Counted from the first letter of the stretch, positions 39,429 to 49,242 are shown. The stretch is 64,000 nt of DNA from Pseudobutyrivibrio sp. UBA3626 (GCA_002373675.1 DFLF01000003.1:608-64607); one strand, 5' to 3'. Program-made: numbers and translations. Notes: a model not told the origin generated them from the letters alone.

Positions 39429-41597
39429 ATGACGAAAGAAGAGTTGCTTAATTCTAATTTCACAGAGGATCAACTTGATGAGATTCAATTAGGCATCAAG
39501 GATGGAGTTGACGTGTCTTTATATGCTAAGGAAAATTTATTAGCTATTCAGATGCGTCAGATTCGACTTGGGCTTCTTTCAGGTGTCATGGTTTCAAAAT
39601 ATAATGATCCCAAATTCGATTGGTTCCAGATGGAAGAGATTAGAATCGGTCTTGAGAACCATATTGATGTCGATAAGTATTGTTCTCCTGAGATTCCATA
39701 TATGAAGATGCGCCAGATTCGTAAGGCGCTTATGCTTGGAATTGATCTAACAAGTCAGCTTGATAAAAATGCAGATGTTCTGCGTCAGATTCGTAAAGCT
39801 GTTGTATCAGGAATCGATATCTCTAAGTATGTAATTCAGGGATATAATGCAGGACAGTTAGCGGAGATTAGAAAAGGAATAGAAAAAGGTCTTGATATAG
39901 AAGACTATGTTGCAATTGAATATAGGGGTGGCTCAATCAGGGAGATTTGTAAGGGCTTAGAATCTGGAATAGACGTAAGTGTATATGCGGATGAAGAATA
40001 TAGCTGGCGTCAGATGCGTGAGATTCGACTGGGTCTTGAGAATCAGCTTGATGTTGGGCTTTATAATAATTCTTTCTATGAGTGGCGTCAGATGCGACAA
40101 ATCAGACTTGGATTAACAATAGGTCTTGATGTAAGTAGCTATGCGAAGCTTTCCTTTACATATAAGGAGATGGAGCATAGAAGAAAGCACTTAGAAGCTA
40201 CCGCATTTAACCTGGGTGAAGAGGGAACAGAGGGAGCAGCTGTTGGAGATATAAGCGTAATAGTTACTGATTACGGAATGAAAGCAATAATGACTTGTCC
40301 CGAAGGCTGTCGTTTTACCAGGGATGCAATTGATGCTGCAATACAGAATGCCCATGTTGTATCAGGTCTTAAGACGAAAGATATAGAAAGAGTTGTTAAT
40401 ACTGTCTCCAAGGGACAGGAGATAATAATTGCTGAAGGTACGCCTCCTGTTCAGGGAGAAGATGGAAGGTATGAATTCTTCTTTGATACTAATCCCACAA
40501 GAGAGCCTAAAGAATTAGATGATGGATTTCTTGATTTTGTAAATGTTGATTGGTACGAGACTGTTAAAGAGAATGATAGAATTGCCCTTTATCATCCTGC
40601 TACCCGTGGAGTTGATGGAGAGAGCGTAACAGGTTCTAAGATTACAGGTAGAAATGGTGCTGAGCAGAAGGTATTAACAGGTAAAGGCTTTAATAAGAGC
40701 GAAGACGGAACAGAGTACTTTGCAGCAGTATCAGGAATAATAGAATATGTTGAGAAAAGTAATAAAGTAATAATATCAGAGAGCCTTGAAGTAGATGAAG
40801 TTACTAATGCCACAGGAGGAATTGATTTCGAGGGAAATGTTCATGTAAGACATGATGTTGGAGCGGGATCAATAATTAAGGCTACTGGAGATGTTATGGT
40901 GGACGGCTTCGTAGAGAATTGCTATATAGAAGCTGGTGGCGATATTATTCTTAAAAATGGAGCCAATGGTCAAGGTGGCAAAAGTCTTATTAAGGCTTCG
41001 GGAAGTATAATGGGACGATTCTTCGAGAATATGAAGCTTGAAGCAGATGTGGGAATTGAAGCTACTTATTGCCTGCATTGTGACATCTATACGAAGGGTA
41101 CCCTTGACTTATCTAGCAGAAAAGGTCTTCTCCTTGGCGGTGTCACTGTTGTAGAAGAGCGAATAAATGTTAATAATATTGGTAACAAGCTATCAACTCC
41201 AACGAAGGTCATTGTTGGAATGAATGATAGAATTAGAAATATAGGTAAAGAGATTCAAGCTGATATTAAGACTGTCAGAGGAGAAATCAAGATTCTTGAA
41301 AATGCTTGTGAGCAGTTTAAGTCACTATATACTCCTGAAGAGCGTAATTCAATGGAAGTATATCTTAAGATTGAAAATGCTATCTATACAAAAGAATTAC
41401 AATTAACAGAGCTTAAGGGTAAGAGACAGAATTATGTAGATAGGATTAAAGAAATGATGAAAGCTAAAGTTAATATTCGTAATCACTTATATGAAGGTGT
41501 TCGATTTAACTTTAATGGCAAGGTGTGGAATTCTGAGAAAAACTACAATATTACTATGACAGGAACGCCTAATAATATTATTATAGTCAAGAACTAG
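39429..41597 (+). CDS. FapA/DUF342 protein with N-terminal repeat domain
   Basis: 722 aa. Residues about 1-260 hold nine or so repeats of roughly 25-37 residues built on QMRQIRLGLE-GIDVS-YA, for example QMEEIRIGLENHIDV and QMREIRLGLENQLDV. After that comes the DUF342/FapA region, with a start near VIVTDYGMKAIMT, RGVDGESVTG near 400, and Gly-rich beta-helix turns such as GNVHVRHDVGAGSIIKATGD near 480. It ends in a coiled coil (about 600-690). FapA-like proteins are linked to polar and motility functions in other bacteria. The repeat domain probably binds a partner. It sits between the Hpt gene and the REC-HD-GYP gene. Confidence 0.85.
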   Translation: MTKEELLNSNFTEDQLDEIQLGIKDGVDVSLYAKENLLAIQMRQIRLGLLSGVMVSKYNDPKFDWFQMEEIRIGLENHIDVDKYCSPEIPYMKMRQIRKALMLGIDLTSQLDKNADVLRQIRKAVVSGIDISKYVIQGYNAGQLAEIRKGIEKGLDIEDYVAIEYRGGSIREICKGLESGIDVSVYADEEYSWRQMREIRLGLENQLDVGLYNNSFYEWRQMRQIRLGLTIGLDVSSYAKLSFTYKEMEHRRKHLEATAFNLGEEGTEGAAVGDISVIVTDYGMKAIMTCPEGCRFTRDAIDAAIQNAHVVSGLKTKDIERVVNTVSKGQEIIIAEGTPPVQGEDGRYEFFFDTNPTREPKELDDGFLDFVNVDWYETVKENDRIALYHPATRGVDGESVTGSKITGRNGAEQKVLTGKGFNKSEDGTEYFAAVSGIIEYVEKSNKVIISESLEVDEVTNATGGIDFEGNVHVRHDVGAGSIIKATGDVMVDGFVENCYIEAGGDIILKNGANGQGGKSLIKASGSIMGRFFENMKLEADVGIEATYCLHCDIYTKGTLDLSSRKGLLLGGVTVVEERINVNNIGNKLSTPTKVIVGMNDRIRNIGKEIQADIKTVRGEIKILENACEQFKSLYTPEERNSMEVYLKIENAIYTKELQLTELKGKRQNYVDRIKEMMKAKVNIRNHLYEGVRFNFNGKVWNSEKNYNITMTGTPNNIIIVKN

Positions 41598-41633
41598 TGT
41601 ACTATTATTGGGACATAAGTGCGGAGGTGTCTT

Positions 41634-42758
41634 ATGGATAAAACGGTTCTTATCGTCGATGATGACGAGATGGAAAGAAAGATGATATGCGATGTCTTAT
41701 CTGACGATTACAATATAATAGAATCAGAGTGTGGTAACGATGCCATGAATACCATTGATGAGATGCACAATGTAATCTCTGTTATTATTCTTGATTACAT
41801 GATGCCTGATGGTAATGGTCTTGATGTGTTAGAACACATGAATAAGACTAATGATATAAGGAAGATTCCTGTGCTTATGCTTACAGGGGAACGTCACAAC
41901 GATGTTGAGAAGAAGTGCCTGGAATTAGGTGCTGTGGATTATATCAAAAAACCTGTGGAGGCTATGCTTGTTCAGGTAAGAACCAGGAATGCCTGTAATA
42001 TTTTTACATATAAGAAAGAATTAGAAGCCAAAGTTGCAAAGCAAATGGATACCCTCCAGAAGCAGAATCGTCTTCTTATGATTCAATCTGAGAGAATTAA
42101 GAAGAGTAAGGAGAAGATGGGTGATGTTCTAGGTTCTATTGTTGAGTATAGGAATGTAGAAACAGGAGATCATGTTCTTCGTGTCAAAGAATTTACCCGC
42201 ATAATAGCTAATTGCTATATGAAGACCTATAAAGACAGAGCACTTACTCCTGAACGAATTGATACAATAGTGTCCTCTTCTGCACTTCATGATATAGGTA
42301 AAATCGCCATTCCTGATAGCGTTCTTCTAAAGCCCGGACGTCTTACGGAGGATGAATATGAACTTATGAAGTCCCATACTATTAAAGGAGCAGAGATGCT
42401 TGAAAGTGTGGATGGCGTATGGTCGGATGATTTCAAGAGATGTTGTGCAAATATCTGTAAGTATCACCATGAAAGATATGATGGAGGAGGCTATCCATAC
42501 GGAATAGAAGGGGATGATATTCCTCTTGAAGCACAGCTTGTATCTATTGTTGATGTATATGATGCTCTCATTAGTGAGAGAATCTATAAGAGAGCATATC
42601 CAAAGGACAAGTCATATCATATGATAATTAATGGTGATTGTGGGGTATTCTCTCCAAGGATATCAGAGTGCTTTAGATTGAGTCGTGAGAAATTAGAGAA
42701 GGTTGCTGATACATTTTCTACTGCAAATGCAGCAGAGACAGTTGATCCTGATGCATAG
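41634..42758 (+). CDS. Response regulator with HD-GYP output domain
   Basis: 374 aa from ATG 41634 (GCGGAGGTG upstream). The receiver domain is at 1-120, with acidic pocket VDDDE, phosphorylation Asp in IILDYMMPDG (about 53) and Lys in YIKKPVE (about 104). A coiled-coil linker (about 125-165) leads to the HD-GYP domain with SSALHDIGKIAIPD near 220, and HHERYDGGGYPYGI near 285. HD-GYP enzymes degrade cyclic di-GMP or related dinucleotides; the key His, Asp and GYP-type residues are present. Phosphate is probably delivered through the Hpt protein upstream. It ends the run that begins with the CdaR-like gene. Confidence 0.93.
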   Translation: MDKTVLIVDDDEMERKMICDVLSDDYNIIESECGNDAMNTIDEMHNVISVIILDYMMPDGNGLDVLEHMNKTNDIRKIPVLMLTGERHNDVEKKCLELGAVDYIKKPVEAMLVQVRTRNACNIFTYKKELEAKVAKQMDTLQKQNRLLMIQSERIKKSKEKMGDVLGSIVEYRNVETGDHVLRVKEFTRIIANCYMKTYKDRALTPERIDTIVSSSALHDIGKIAIPDSVLLKPGRLTEDEYELMKSHTIKGAEMLESVDGVWSDDFKRCCANICKYHHERYDGGGYPYGIEGDDIPLEAQLVSIVDVYDALISERIYKRAYPKDKSYHMIINGDCGVFSPRISECFRLSREKLEKVADTFSTANAAETVDPDA

Positions 42759-42761
42759 AAT

Positions 42762-42805
42762 AAAATACTCTCCGTAAACAATATGATACGGAGAGTATTT
42801 TTTAT
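42762..42805. terminator. Bidirectional terminator between HD-GYP regulator and clpB
   Basis: Stem AAAATACTCTCCGTA / TACGGAGAGTATTTT with T-runs on the right and A-runs on the left. It serves the plus-strand regulator gene and the minus-strand clpB, whose stop touches its right edge. Confidence 0.92.
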
Positions 42806-45381
42806 TATAGAATTACAAGACTGCCATCAACAACATCCACAACAAGAGTTGTATCTTCAGACAGGTCTCCTTCAAGAATTTTCTTGGCAGCCAGTGTTTC
42901 TACATTTCGCTGCAAATATCTCTTGAGAGGTCTTGCTCCATATGTTGCATTGTATCCATTTTCTACAACGAATTCCTTCGCTTTGTCTGTGAGTTCTACT
43001 GATAATTCGCGGTTTTTGAGTCTTTCATTAAGCTCTGTAATAAGAATGTCAACAATGCCAGAGATTCCTTCTTTCGTAAGAGGTTGGAAGATGAGTATCT
43101 CGTCTAATCTGTTGAGAAACTCAGGTCTAAAGCTTCTTCTGACTTCGCTCATAACAAGGTCTTCAGCTTCTTTATTAACATTTCCATCCTCATCCATAGA
43201 CTCAAGTAGATAAGATGAGCCCAGGTTGGAAGTTAGAATTATTATTGTATTCTTGAAATCAACAGTTCTCCCTCTTGAATCTGTTATTCTGCCGTCGTCA
43301 AGTACTTGTAGAAGTACGTTGAATACATCAGGATGTGCTTTCTCGACTTCATCGAATAAGACGACACTATAAGGTTTTCTTCTTACTGCTTCTGTAAGCT
43401 GTCCACCCTGGTCATAACCTACATATCCCGGAGGTGCTCCAATAAGTCTGCTTACAGAGTGTTTCTCCATATATTCGCTCATATCAATACGAATCATATT
43501 GTTCTCGTCGTCAAATAGATTACGCGCCAAGGTTTTTGCAAGCTCAGTTTTGCCAACACCGGTAGGACCAAGGAATAGAAATGAGCCTATAGGCTTTCCA
43601 GGGTCTTTGATGCCTGCTTTAGACCTTATTATGGCCTCGGATACTTTGTTTACAGCTTCATTTTGGCCAATTACTCGTTTGTGTAATTCTTCTTCCAGAT
43701 GAAGTGTCTTATTACGTTCTGATTCTGTAAGCTTTGCAACAGGAATGCCTGTCCATCGTGAGATAATTCTTGTTATCTCATCTTCTGATACTTTTTCATG
43801 AACTAGAGTAACATCTTTCTTGCTTAAGATTTCTTCCTGTTCTTCTAGTTCTTTCTCAAGTCGCGGCAATTCTCCATACTGTAATTCCGCAGCTTTTTCC
43901 AGGTTATAGCTTTGTTCTGCAACTTTAATTTCGTTACGGACGCTTTCTAGTTCCTCTCTAAGAGAAGTTACTTTATTGACGGCTTCTTTCTCGTTATCCC
44001 ATGTTGCTTTTTTGCTTGAGAATTCATCTCTCAGTTCTGCAAGTTCTTCTTGAAGAGTTGCAAGGTGTTCCTGACTTAATCTGTCGTCTTCTTTCTTAAG
44101 AGCTGTTTCTTCAATCTCAAGTTGCATAATACGTCTGTTCATTTCGTCAAGTTCAGCAGGAAGTGAGTCAAGCTCTGTCTTGATTAATGCACACGCTTCA
44201 TCAACTAAGTCAATAGCTTTGTCAGGGAGAAATCTGTCTGATATATATCTATCAGATAATTGTGCTGCGCTCACAAGGGCTGAGTCCATTATTTTGACAC
44301 CGTGGAATACTTCATATCTTTCTTTGAGACCACGTAGTATTGATATTGTATCTTCTACAGTAGGTTCGTCAACGAGTACCGGTTGAAAACGTCGTTCTAA
44401 TGCTTTGTCTTCTTCTATGTATTCCCTGTATTCATCAAGGGTTGTTGCACCAATGCAATGAAGTTCTCCACGAGCCAGCATAGGCTTTAGCATGTTGCCG
44501 GCATCTAATGCACCGTCATTTTTGCCAGCGCCTACAATTGTATGTAGTTCATCTATAAATAGAATTATTTCACCGTTAGAGTTCTTGATTTCATCCAGAA
44601 CGGCTTTGAGTCTTTCTTCGAATTCGCCTCTGTATTTTGCACCGGCAACGATAGAACCCATATCAAGAGCGAATAGTTTTTTGTCTTTTAGGCTTTCAGG
44701 AACATCTCCACGAACTATTCTTTGGGCCAGCCCCTCTACAACGGCAGTCTTACCAACTCCCGGTTCTCCAATTAATACAGGGTTGTTCTTTGTTTTCCTT
44801 GAAAGAATCCTAATTGCATTACGTATCTCACTATCTCGCCCGATAACAGGATCCAGCTTTTGAGTGCGTGCGCGTTCAACAAGGTCATATCCATATTTTT
44901 CGAGAGTGTCGTAGGTTACCTCAGGGTTGTCACTTGTAACCCTTACATTACCACGAACCTCTGATAAAGCTTGAAGGAATCTGTCTCTTGTGATTCCGTA
45001 TTCTGCTAGTATGTTGTTAATTGCCTTGTTGGGATATTTAATCATACTAAGCATCAGGTGTTCAACGGATACATATTCGTCACCCATGGCTTTAGCCTCA
45101 TCTTCAGCAGTGATTAGAACTTTGTTTAAATCTTTACCCATAACAAGCTGTCCGCCGCTGACTTTTGTTCTTGCTTCAAGTGCTTTTAATGCGTTGCTCT
45201 TGAAATGATCTAAATCAATCTCCATTTTCTCAATTAGCTTAGGAATAAGACCATCTTGCTGGCGAAGAAGAGCAAACAGTAGATGTTCCTGCTCTAACTC
45301 CTGGTTGCCATATTCATAAGCAAGCTTTTCTGTATCTTGTATGGCTTCTTGTGATTTCTGTGTAAATTTTGATATATTCAT
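42805..45381 (-). CDS. clpB: ClpB disaggregase (Hsp104-type AAA+ chaperone)
   Basis: Solubilises aggregated proteins with DnaK. 858 aa from the minus-strand start at 45381, with a GAGGCGATC-type ribosome site. An N-terminal Clp-repeat domain (about 1-150) precedes AAA-1 with Walker A GEPGVGKTAVVEG (about 205) and Walker B ILFIDELHT. A middle coiled-coil domain follows (about 415-530, rich in Glu and Lys), then AAA-2 with GPTGVGKTELAKT (about 608) and VLFDEVEKA. The long middle coiled coil marks ClpB as against ClpA/ClpC. Transcription starts from a promoter whose -35 lies within a CIRCE operator. Confidence 0.97.
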   Translation of the reverse strand: MNISKFTQKSQEAIQDTEKLAYEYGNQELEQEHLLFALLRQQDGLIPKLIEKMEIDLDHFKSNALKALEARTKVSGGQLVMGKDLNKVLITAEDEAKAMGDEYVSVEHLMLSMIKYPNKAINNILAEYGITRDRFLQALSEVRGNVRVTSDNPEVTYDTLEKYGYDLVERARTQKLDPVIGRDSEIRNAIRILSRKTKNNPVLIGEPGVGKTAVVEGLAQRIVRGDVPESLKDKKLFALDMGSIVAGAKYRGEFEERLKAVLDEIKNSNGEIILFIDELHTIVGAGKNDGALDAGNMLKPMLARGELHCIGATTLDEYREYIEEDKALERRFQPVLVDEPTVEDTISILRGLKERYEVFHGVKIMDSALVSAAQLSDRYISDRFLPDKAIDLVDEACALIKTELDSLPAELDEMNRRIMQLEIEETALKKEDDRLSQEHLATLQEELAELRDEFSSKKATWDNEKEAVNKVTSLREELESVRNEIKVAEQSYNLEKAAELQYGELPRLEKELEEQEEILSKKDVTLVHEKVSEDEITRIISRWTGIPVAKLTESERNKTLHLEEELHKRVIGQNEAVNKVSEAIIRSKAGIKDPGKPIGSFLFLGPTGVGKTELAKTLARNLFDDENNMIRIDMSEYMEKHSVSRLIGAPPGYVGYDQGGQLTEAVRRKPYSVVLFDEVEKAHPDVFNVLLQVLDDGRITDSRGRTVDFKNTIIILTSNLGSSYLLESMDEDGNVNKEAEDLVMSEVRRSFRPEFLNRLDEILIFQPLTKEGISGIVDILITELNERLKNRELSVELTDKAKEFVVENGYNATYGARPLKRYLQRNVETLAAKKILEGDLSEDTTLVVDVVDGSLVIL

Positions 45382-45442
45382 AGGATCGCCTCCTCGTTCT
45401 TTTACTATAAGAAAAAAGCTATTTTTCTTATTCTCTGATGAT

Positions 45443-45471
45443 ATATTAACACCTGTTGTTAGCACTGTCAA
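45443..45471 (-). promoter_or_regulatory. clpB promoter overlapping CIRCE
   Basis: On the minus strand TTGACA (45466-45471) and TAATAT (45443-45448) stand exactly 17 bp apart, with the -35 inside the CIRCE element. An HrcA dimer on CIRCE would therefore block polymerase. Confidence 0.85.
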
Positions 45472-45485
45472 TAGTCGAGTGCTAA
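45459..45485. promoter_or_regulatory. CIRCE operator (HrcA binding site)
   Basis: TTAGCACTG-N9-GAGTGCTAA, a single mismatch from the CIRCE consensus TTAGCACTC-N9-GAGTGCTAA. It lies just upstream of clpB. HrcA and CIRCE repress heat-shock genes in Gram-positive bacteria until folding stress titrates GroE. Confidence 0.95.
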
Positions 45486-45536
45486 TTTGCTGGAATTTAT
45501 TTAATGATTGATTTTTTATACCTTTTAATACAATCT

Positions 45537-45546
45537 TTGTTATAAT
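45537..45546 (+). promoter_or_regulatory. Extended -10 promoter for rarA
   Basis: TGT-TATAAT at 45538-45546 lies about 57 bases before the rarA start, pointing away from clpB. No good -35 was found. Confidence 0.5.
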
Positions 45547-45602
45547 AAATGAATGTATAATATATTAGTAATAGATTGTAATTAATAAGCAAAGGATTAT
45601 AT

Positions 45603-46928
45603 ATGGATTTGTTTGATTATATGAGAGAGAAGCAGGGTAAGAAAGAGTCACCTCTTGCTTCTCGATTAAGACCAACTTCTTTAGAGGAAGTTGTTGGACA
45701 AGAGCATATCATAGGTAAAGATAAGTTATTATATCGAGCTATTAAGGCTGATAAAATAAGTTCTATTATATTCTATGGACCACCGGGGACAGGCAAAACT
45801 ACTCTTGCTAAAGTAATTGCATGTACAACGAAAGCTGAGTTCAAGCAGATTAATGCGACATCTAGTGGCAAGAAGGAGATGCAAGAGGTTGTATCTTCTG
45901 CTAAGGATAGTCTGGGAATGTACGGCAAGAAAACAATACTCTTTATAGACGAGATTCATAGATTTAATAAAGCCCAACAGGATTATCTTCTTCCATTTGT
46001 CGAAGATGGAACTGTTATTCTTATTGGAGCAACAACTGAGAATCCTTATTTTGAAGTAAACTCCGCTTTGGTTTCAAGATCTATAATATTTGAACTTCAT
46101 ACATTGTCTACAGAAGATATCAAGACTCTTATTGTCAGGGCGTTAGATGATGATGATAAGGGGCTTGGAGTTTATAATGCATATATTGATGATGATGCAT
46201 TGGAATTTCTATCCGACGCGGCAAATGGTGATGCCAGAAATGCCCTTAATGCAATAGAACTGGGTGTTCTAACAACTGAACCAGAAGAAGATGGACGAAT
46301 TCACATTACACTTGATGTGGCAAGTGAATGTATTCAGAGAAGAGCTCTTAAGTATGATAAGGATGGGGATAATCACTACGATACTATATCAGCATTTATC
46401 AAGAGTATGCGTGGCTCTGACCCTGACGCGGCAATCTACTATCTTGCAAGAATGCTAAGCGCAGGAGAGGATGTCAAATTCATTGCAAGGCGTATTATGA
46501 TTTGCGCATCAGAGGACGTGGGAAATGCAGACCCTAATGCCATAGTTCTGGCAACAGCTGCATCACAGGCTGTTGAGCGAATAGGTATGCCGGAAAGTCA
46601 GATTATACTTGCACAGGCAGCAAGTTATGTTGCTTTAGCACCGAAATCCAACTCTTCAGTGTGCGCAATTGATAAGGCAATGGAGTATGTTCAGTCCAAT
46701 CCTGCATACCATATACCGCCATATCTTCAGGATGCTCATTACCCTAATGCCAAGGAACTTGGACGAGGTATTGGATATAAGTATGCCCATGATTATAAGA
46801 ACCATTATGCAATGCAGCAATATTTGCCAGATGAAGTGGTGGGTGAAACATTCTACGAATTGTCTGATATGGGTTACGAGAAGAAACTACAAGAGCATTT
46901 GGATAAAATAAGGCGTGAAGCAGAATAG
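45603..46928 (+). CDS. rarA: Replication-associated recombination protein A (MgsA/RarA)
   Basis: AAA+ ATPase acting at stalled replication forks as a clamp-loader-like tetramer. 441 aa: Walker A GPPGTGKTTLA (about 59), Walker B LFIDEIHRF (about 112) and sensor segment IGATTENPYF. The C-terminal MgsA tetramerisation region contains FIKSMRGSDPDAAIYYLARM and LGRGIGYKYAHDY, both hallmark sequences of this family. It is divergent from clpB and followed by two hairpins. Confidence 0.95.
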   Translation: MDLFDYMREKQGKKESPLASRLRPTSLEEVVGQEHIIGKDKLLYRAIKADKISSIIFYGPPGTGKTTLAKVIACTTKAEFKQINATSSGKKEMQEVVSSAKDSLGMYGKKTILFIDEIHRFNKAQQDYLLPFVEDGTVILIGATTENPYFEVNSALVSRSIIFELHTLSTEDIKTLIVRALDDDDKGLGVYNAYIDDDALEFLSDAANGDARNALNAIELGVLTTEPEEDGRIHITLDVASECIQRRALKYDKDGDNHYDTISAFIKSMRGSDPDAAIYYLARMLSAGEDVKFIARRIMICASEDVGNADPNAIVLATAASQAVERIGMPESQIILAQAASYVALAPKSNSSVCAIDKAMEYVQSNPAYHIPPYLQDAHYPNAKELGRGIGYKYAHDYKNHYAMQQYLPDEVVGETFYELSDMGYEKKLQEHLDKIRREAE

Positions 46929-46949
46929 TGTGAGTATAGTATTATATAG

Positions 46950-46995
46950 GGGGCGCGATGAGAATAAAGTATACCCATCGCGCCCCTCTCTTTAG
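46950..46995 (+). terminator. GC-rich hairpin after rarA
   Basis: Perfect 11-bp stem GGGGCGCGATG / CATCGCGCCCC with a 15-base loop, then TCTCTTTAG. It is strikingly GC-rich for this region. A second terminator lies 20 bases further on. Confidence 0.75.
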
Positions 46996-47011
46996 TACAT
47001 ATATACTTATT

Positions 47012-47036
47012 ATAAGGCGATTGCGCCTTATTTTTG
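47012..47036 (+). terminator. Second terminator after rarA
   Basis: Stem ATAAGGCG / CGCCTTAT with loop ATTG followed by TTTTTG. Confidence 0.85.
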
Positions 47037-47131
47037 TGTAAAAAACAAGTGTAATGTAACTCAAAATAGTGTAAAATATTATAGGTTTAGTATAACTAAA
47101 AAAGAAAAAAGAAAAGATTGGATGAAGGAAA

Positions 47132-48412
47132 ATGAATTATTCACAAATGACAAAAGAAGAATTGTTAGAAGAAAAAAGTAAAGTTGAGGCTCTATATAAA
47201 GAGTACCAAGACAAGGGATTAAAGCTAGATATGTCTCGTGGAAAACCTTCTAGCGATCAATTAGATAAGTGCCTTCCTATCTTAGACGCTCTAACATCAA
47301 AAGATGATTATCACGCATCTAATGGGTTTGATACAAGAAATTATGGCATGGTAGACGGTATCCCTGAAGCAAAAGAACTTATGGCATCTATCATGGATAC
47401 TAAGCCTGAAAATGTTATTATATCAGGCAATGCATCTCTTAATATTATGTTTGATTGTATAGCAAGAGCATTTTGCTTTGGTATAATGGGTTCTACACCT
47501 TGGAGTAAGTTAGATAAGATTAAGTTCTTATGTCCTGTTCCCGGATATGATAGACATTTTGGCGTGACAGAACATTTCAATATTGAGATGATTAATATCC
47601 CCATGAATGAAGATGGTCCAGATATGGATATGGTTGAGAAGTATGTTAATAACGATGATACAGTAAAAGGTATCTGGTGTGTACCTAAATTCTCTAATCC
47701 GGAAGGTGTTGTATATTCTGATGAAGTTGTAAAGAGATTTGCCAAGTTAAATCCAAAGGCAGAAGATTTTAGAATCTATTGGGATAATGCATATGCTGTT
47801 CATTATCTTTATGACGAAGAGATACAGATTCTAGATATAATTGAGGAGTGTAAGAAGGCAGGAAATCCTGATATGGTATATGAATTTGCCTCAACTTCTA
47901 AGATTAGTTTTGCAGGGGCAGGTATTTCTGCAATTGCTTCTTCAGAGAATAACCTTATTGATATTAAGAAGACACTTACAAAGCAGACAATTGGTCCTGA
48001 TAAGATTAATGAACTTCGCCATGTAAGATATTTCAAGAACAAAGAAGGTGTGCTTAATCATATGAAGATTCTTGCATCAGAATTAAGACCCAGGTTTGAA
48101 CTTGTAAGAGATATTCTTGAAAAAGAGTTAAATGGTAATGATGTTGGAACATATATCATGCCAAGAGGTGGATATTTTATTACATATAGAGCGAAGAATG
48201 GTTGCGCAACAAGAATTGTAGAACTTGCCAAAGAAGCCGGAGTAGTTCTAACAGGGGCAGGAGCGCCATTCCCTTATCACAAGGATCCAGAGGATTCAGT
48301 TATTAGAATTGCTCCTTCATATCCTTCTATGGAAGAGCTTGAGGAGGCTGCTAAAGTATTTGCTGTATGTGTAAAGCTTGCTACATTAGAGAAGTTAATA
48401 AGTAATAAATAA
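47132..48412 (+). CDS. Aspartate aminotransferase-like enzyme (type Ic family)
   Basis: 426 aa pyridoxal-phosphate enzyme. LDMSRGKPSSDQLD near residue 32, RNYGMVDGIPEAKELMA near 70, SNPEGVVYSDE near 190 and EFASTSKISFAGAG, with the Schiff-base Lys at about 256, fit the aminotransferase family PF12897 (aspartate aminotransferase type Ic) rather than ordinary class I enzymes. It probably exchanges aspartate and oxaloacetate with glutamate/2-oxoglutarate. It is followed by proC, a glycosyltransferase and aspartate kinase, a context of amino-acid synthesis from aspartate and glutamate. A short IR, TTTAGT-ATA-ACTAAA, lies at about 47089-47103 upstream. Confidence 0.88.
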   Translation: MNYSQMTKEELLEEKSKVEALYKEYQDKGLKLDMSRGKPSSDQLDKCLPILDALTSKDDYHASNGFDTRNYGMVDGIPEAKELMASIMDTKPENVIISGNASLNIMFDCIARAFCFGIMGSTPWSKLDKIKFLCPVPGYDRHFGVTEHFNIEMINIPMNEDGPDMDMVEKYVNNDDTVKGIWCVPKFSNPEGVVYSDEVVKRFAKLNPKAEDFRIYWDNAYAVHYLYDEEIQILDIIEECKKAGNPDMVYEFASTSKISFAGAGISAIASSENNLIDIKKTLTKQTIGPDKINELRHVRYFKNKEGVLNHMKILASELRPRFELVRDILEKELNGNDVGTYIMPRGGYFITYRAKNGCATRIVELAKEAGVVLTGAGAPFPYHKDPEDSVIRIAPSYPSMEELEEAAKVFAVCVKLATLEKLISNK

Positions 48413-48432
48413 ATTGTAAGGCAGGGATAGAT

Positions 48433-49242
48433 ATGGCTAAGAAGATTGGATTTATTGGATGCGGAAATATGGGTTCTGCAATCTTAGGCGGCATGCTAGG
48501 TGCTAAGATTGTTGATAAGGAAAATGTGTTAGTATCATGTCGTTCAGATAGTTCGAAGAATAGAATAACGGAAGAATATAAAGTTACAATCTTTGATAAC
48601 AAAGAGGTCGCAAGTAAGTCAGATATTATTTTTCTTGCTGTTAAACCTAATGTGTTTTCGGAAGTTATACCTGAGATTAGTAAAGCTATTCCGGACAACA
48701 AGATGCCTCTTGTTATATCTATTGCAGCGGGTATGACGATTGCAAGAATAGAAGAATTATTTGGTAGAGATATTAAGCTTATTCGGTCAATGCCTAACAC
48801 GCCGGCTCTTGTTGGCGAGGCTATGTCAGCGCTTTGTGTTAATAGTAATGTTACAAGTGAAGATAAAGACTTTGCACTTGAGATATTCGAAAGCTTTGGA
48901 GAAGCAGAATACATCTCGGAGAAATTGATGGACGCAGTTATAGGCGTTAGCGGCTCGTCACCAGCATATATCTATATGCTGATAGAAGCTATGGCTGATG
49001 GCGCGGTGTTGTCAGGAATGCCTCGTGATAAAGCTTATAAATTTGCAGCTCAATCAGTTCTTGGATCTGCTAAAATGGTTTTAGAGACTGGAATTCATCC
49101 GGGAGAATTAAAAGATGCAGTATGCTCCCCTGGTGGTACAACAATTGAAGGAGTTGCAACATTAGAACAACTAGGATTCAGGGATGCAATTATCGCCGCT
49201 GAAAGAGCTTGTGTGGATAAATCTATTGAGATGTCGAAATAG
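48433..49242 (+). CDS. proC: Pyrroline-5-carboxylate reductase
   Basis: Last step of proline synthesis: reduces pyrroline-5-carboxylate with NADPH. 269 aa. The Rossmann start IGFIGCGNMGSAILGG lies near residue 5, and MPNTPALVGEAMSALC near 120. The C-terminal signature DAVCSPGGTTIEGVATLE lies near 230. It begins 21 bp after the aminotransferase gene and is probably in the same transcript. Confidence 0.96.
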   Translation: MAKKIGFIGCGNMGSAILGGMLGAKIVDKENVLVSCRSDSSKNRITEEYKVTIFDNKEVASKSDIIFLAVKPNVFSEVIPEISKAIPDNKMPLVISIAAGMTIARIEELFGRDIKLIRSMPNTPALVGEAMSALCVNSNVTSEDKDFALEIFESFGEAEYISEKLMDAVIGVSGSSPAYIYMLIEAMADGAVLSGMPRDKAYKFAAQSVLGSAKMVLETGIHPGELKDAVCSPGGTTIEGVATLEQLGFRDAIIAAERACVDKSIEMSK

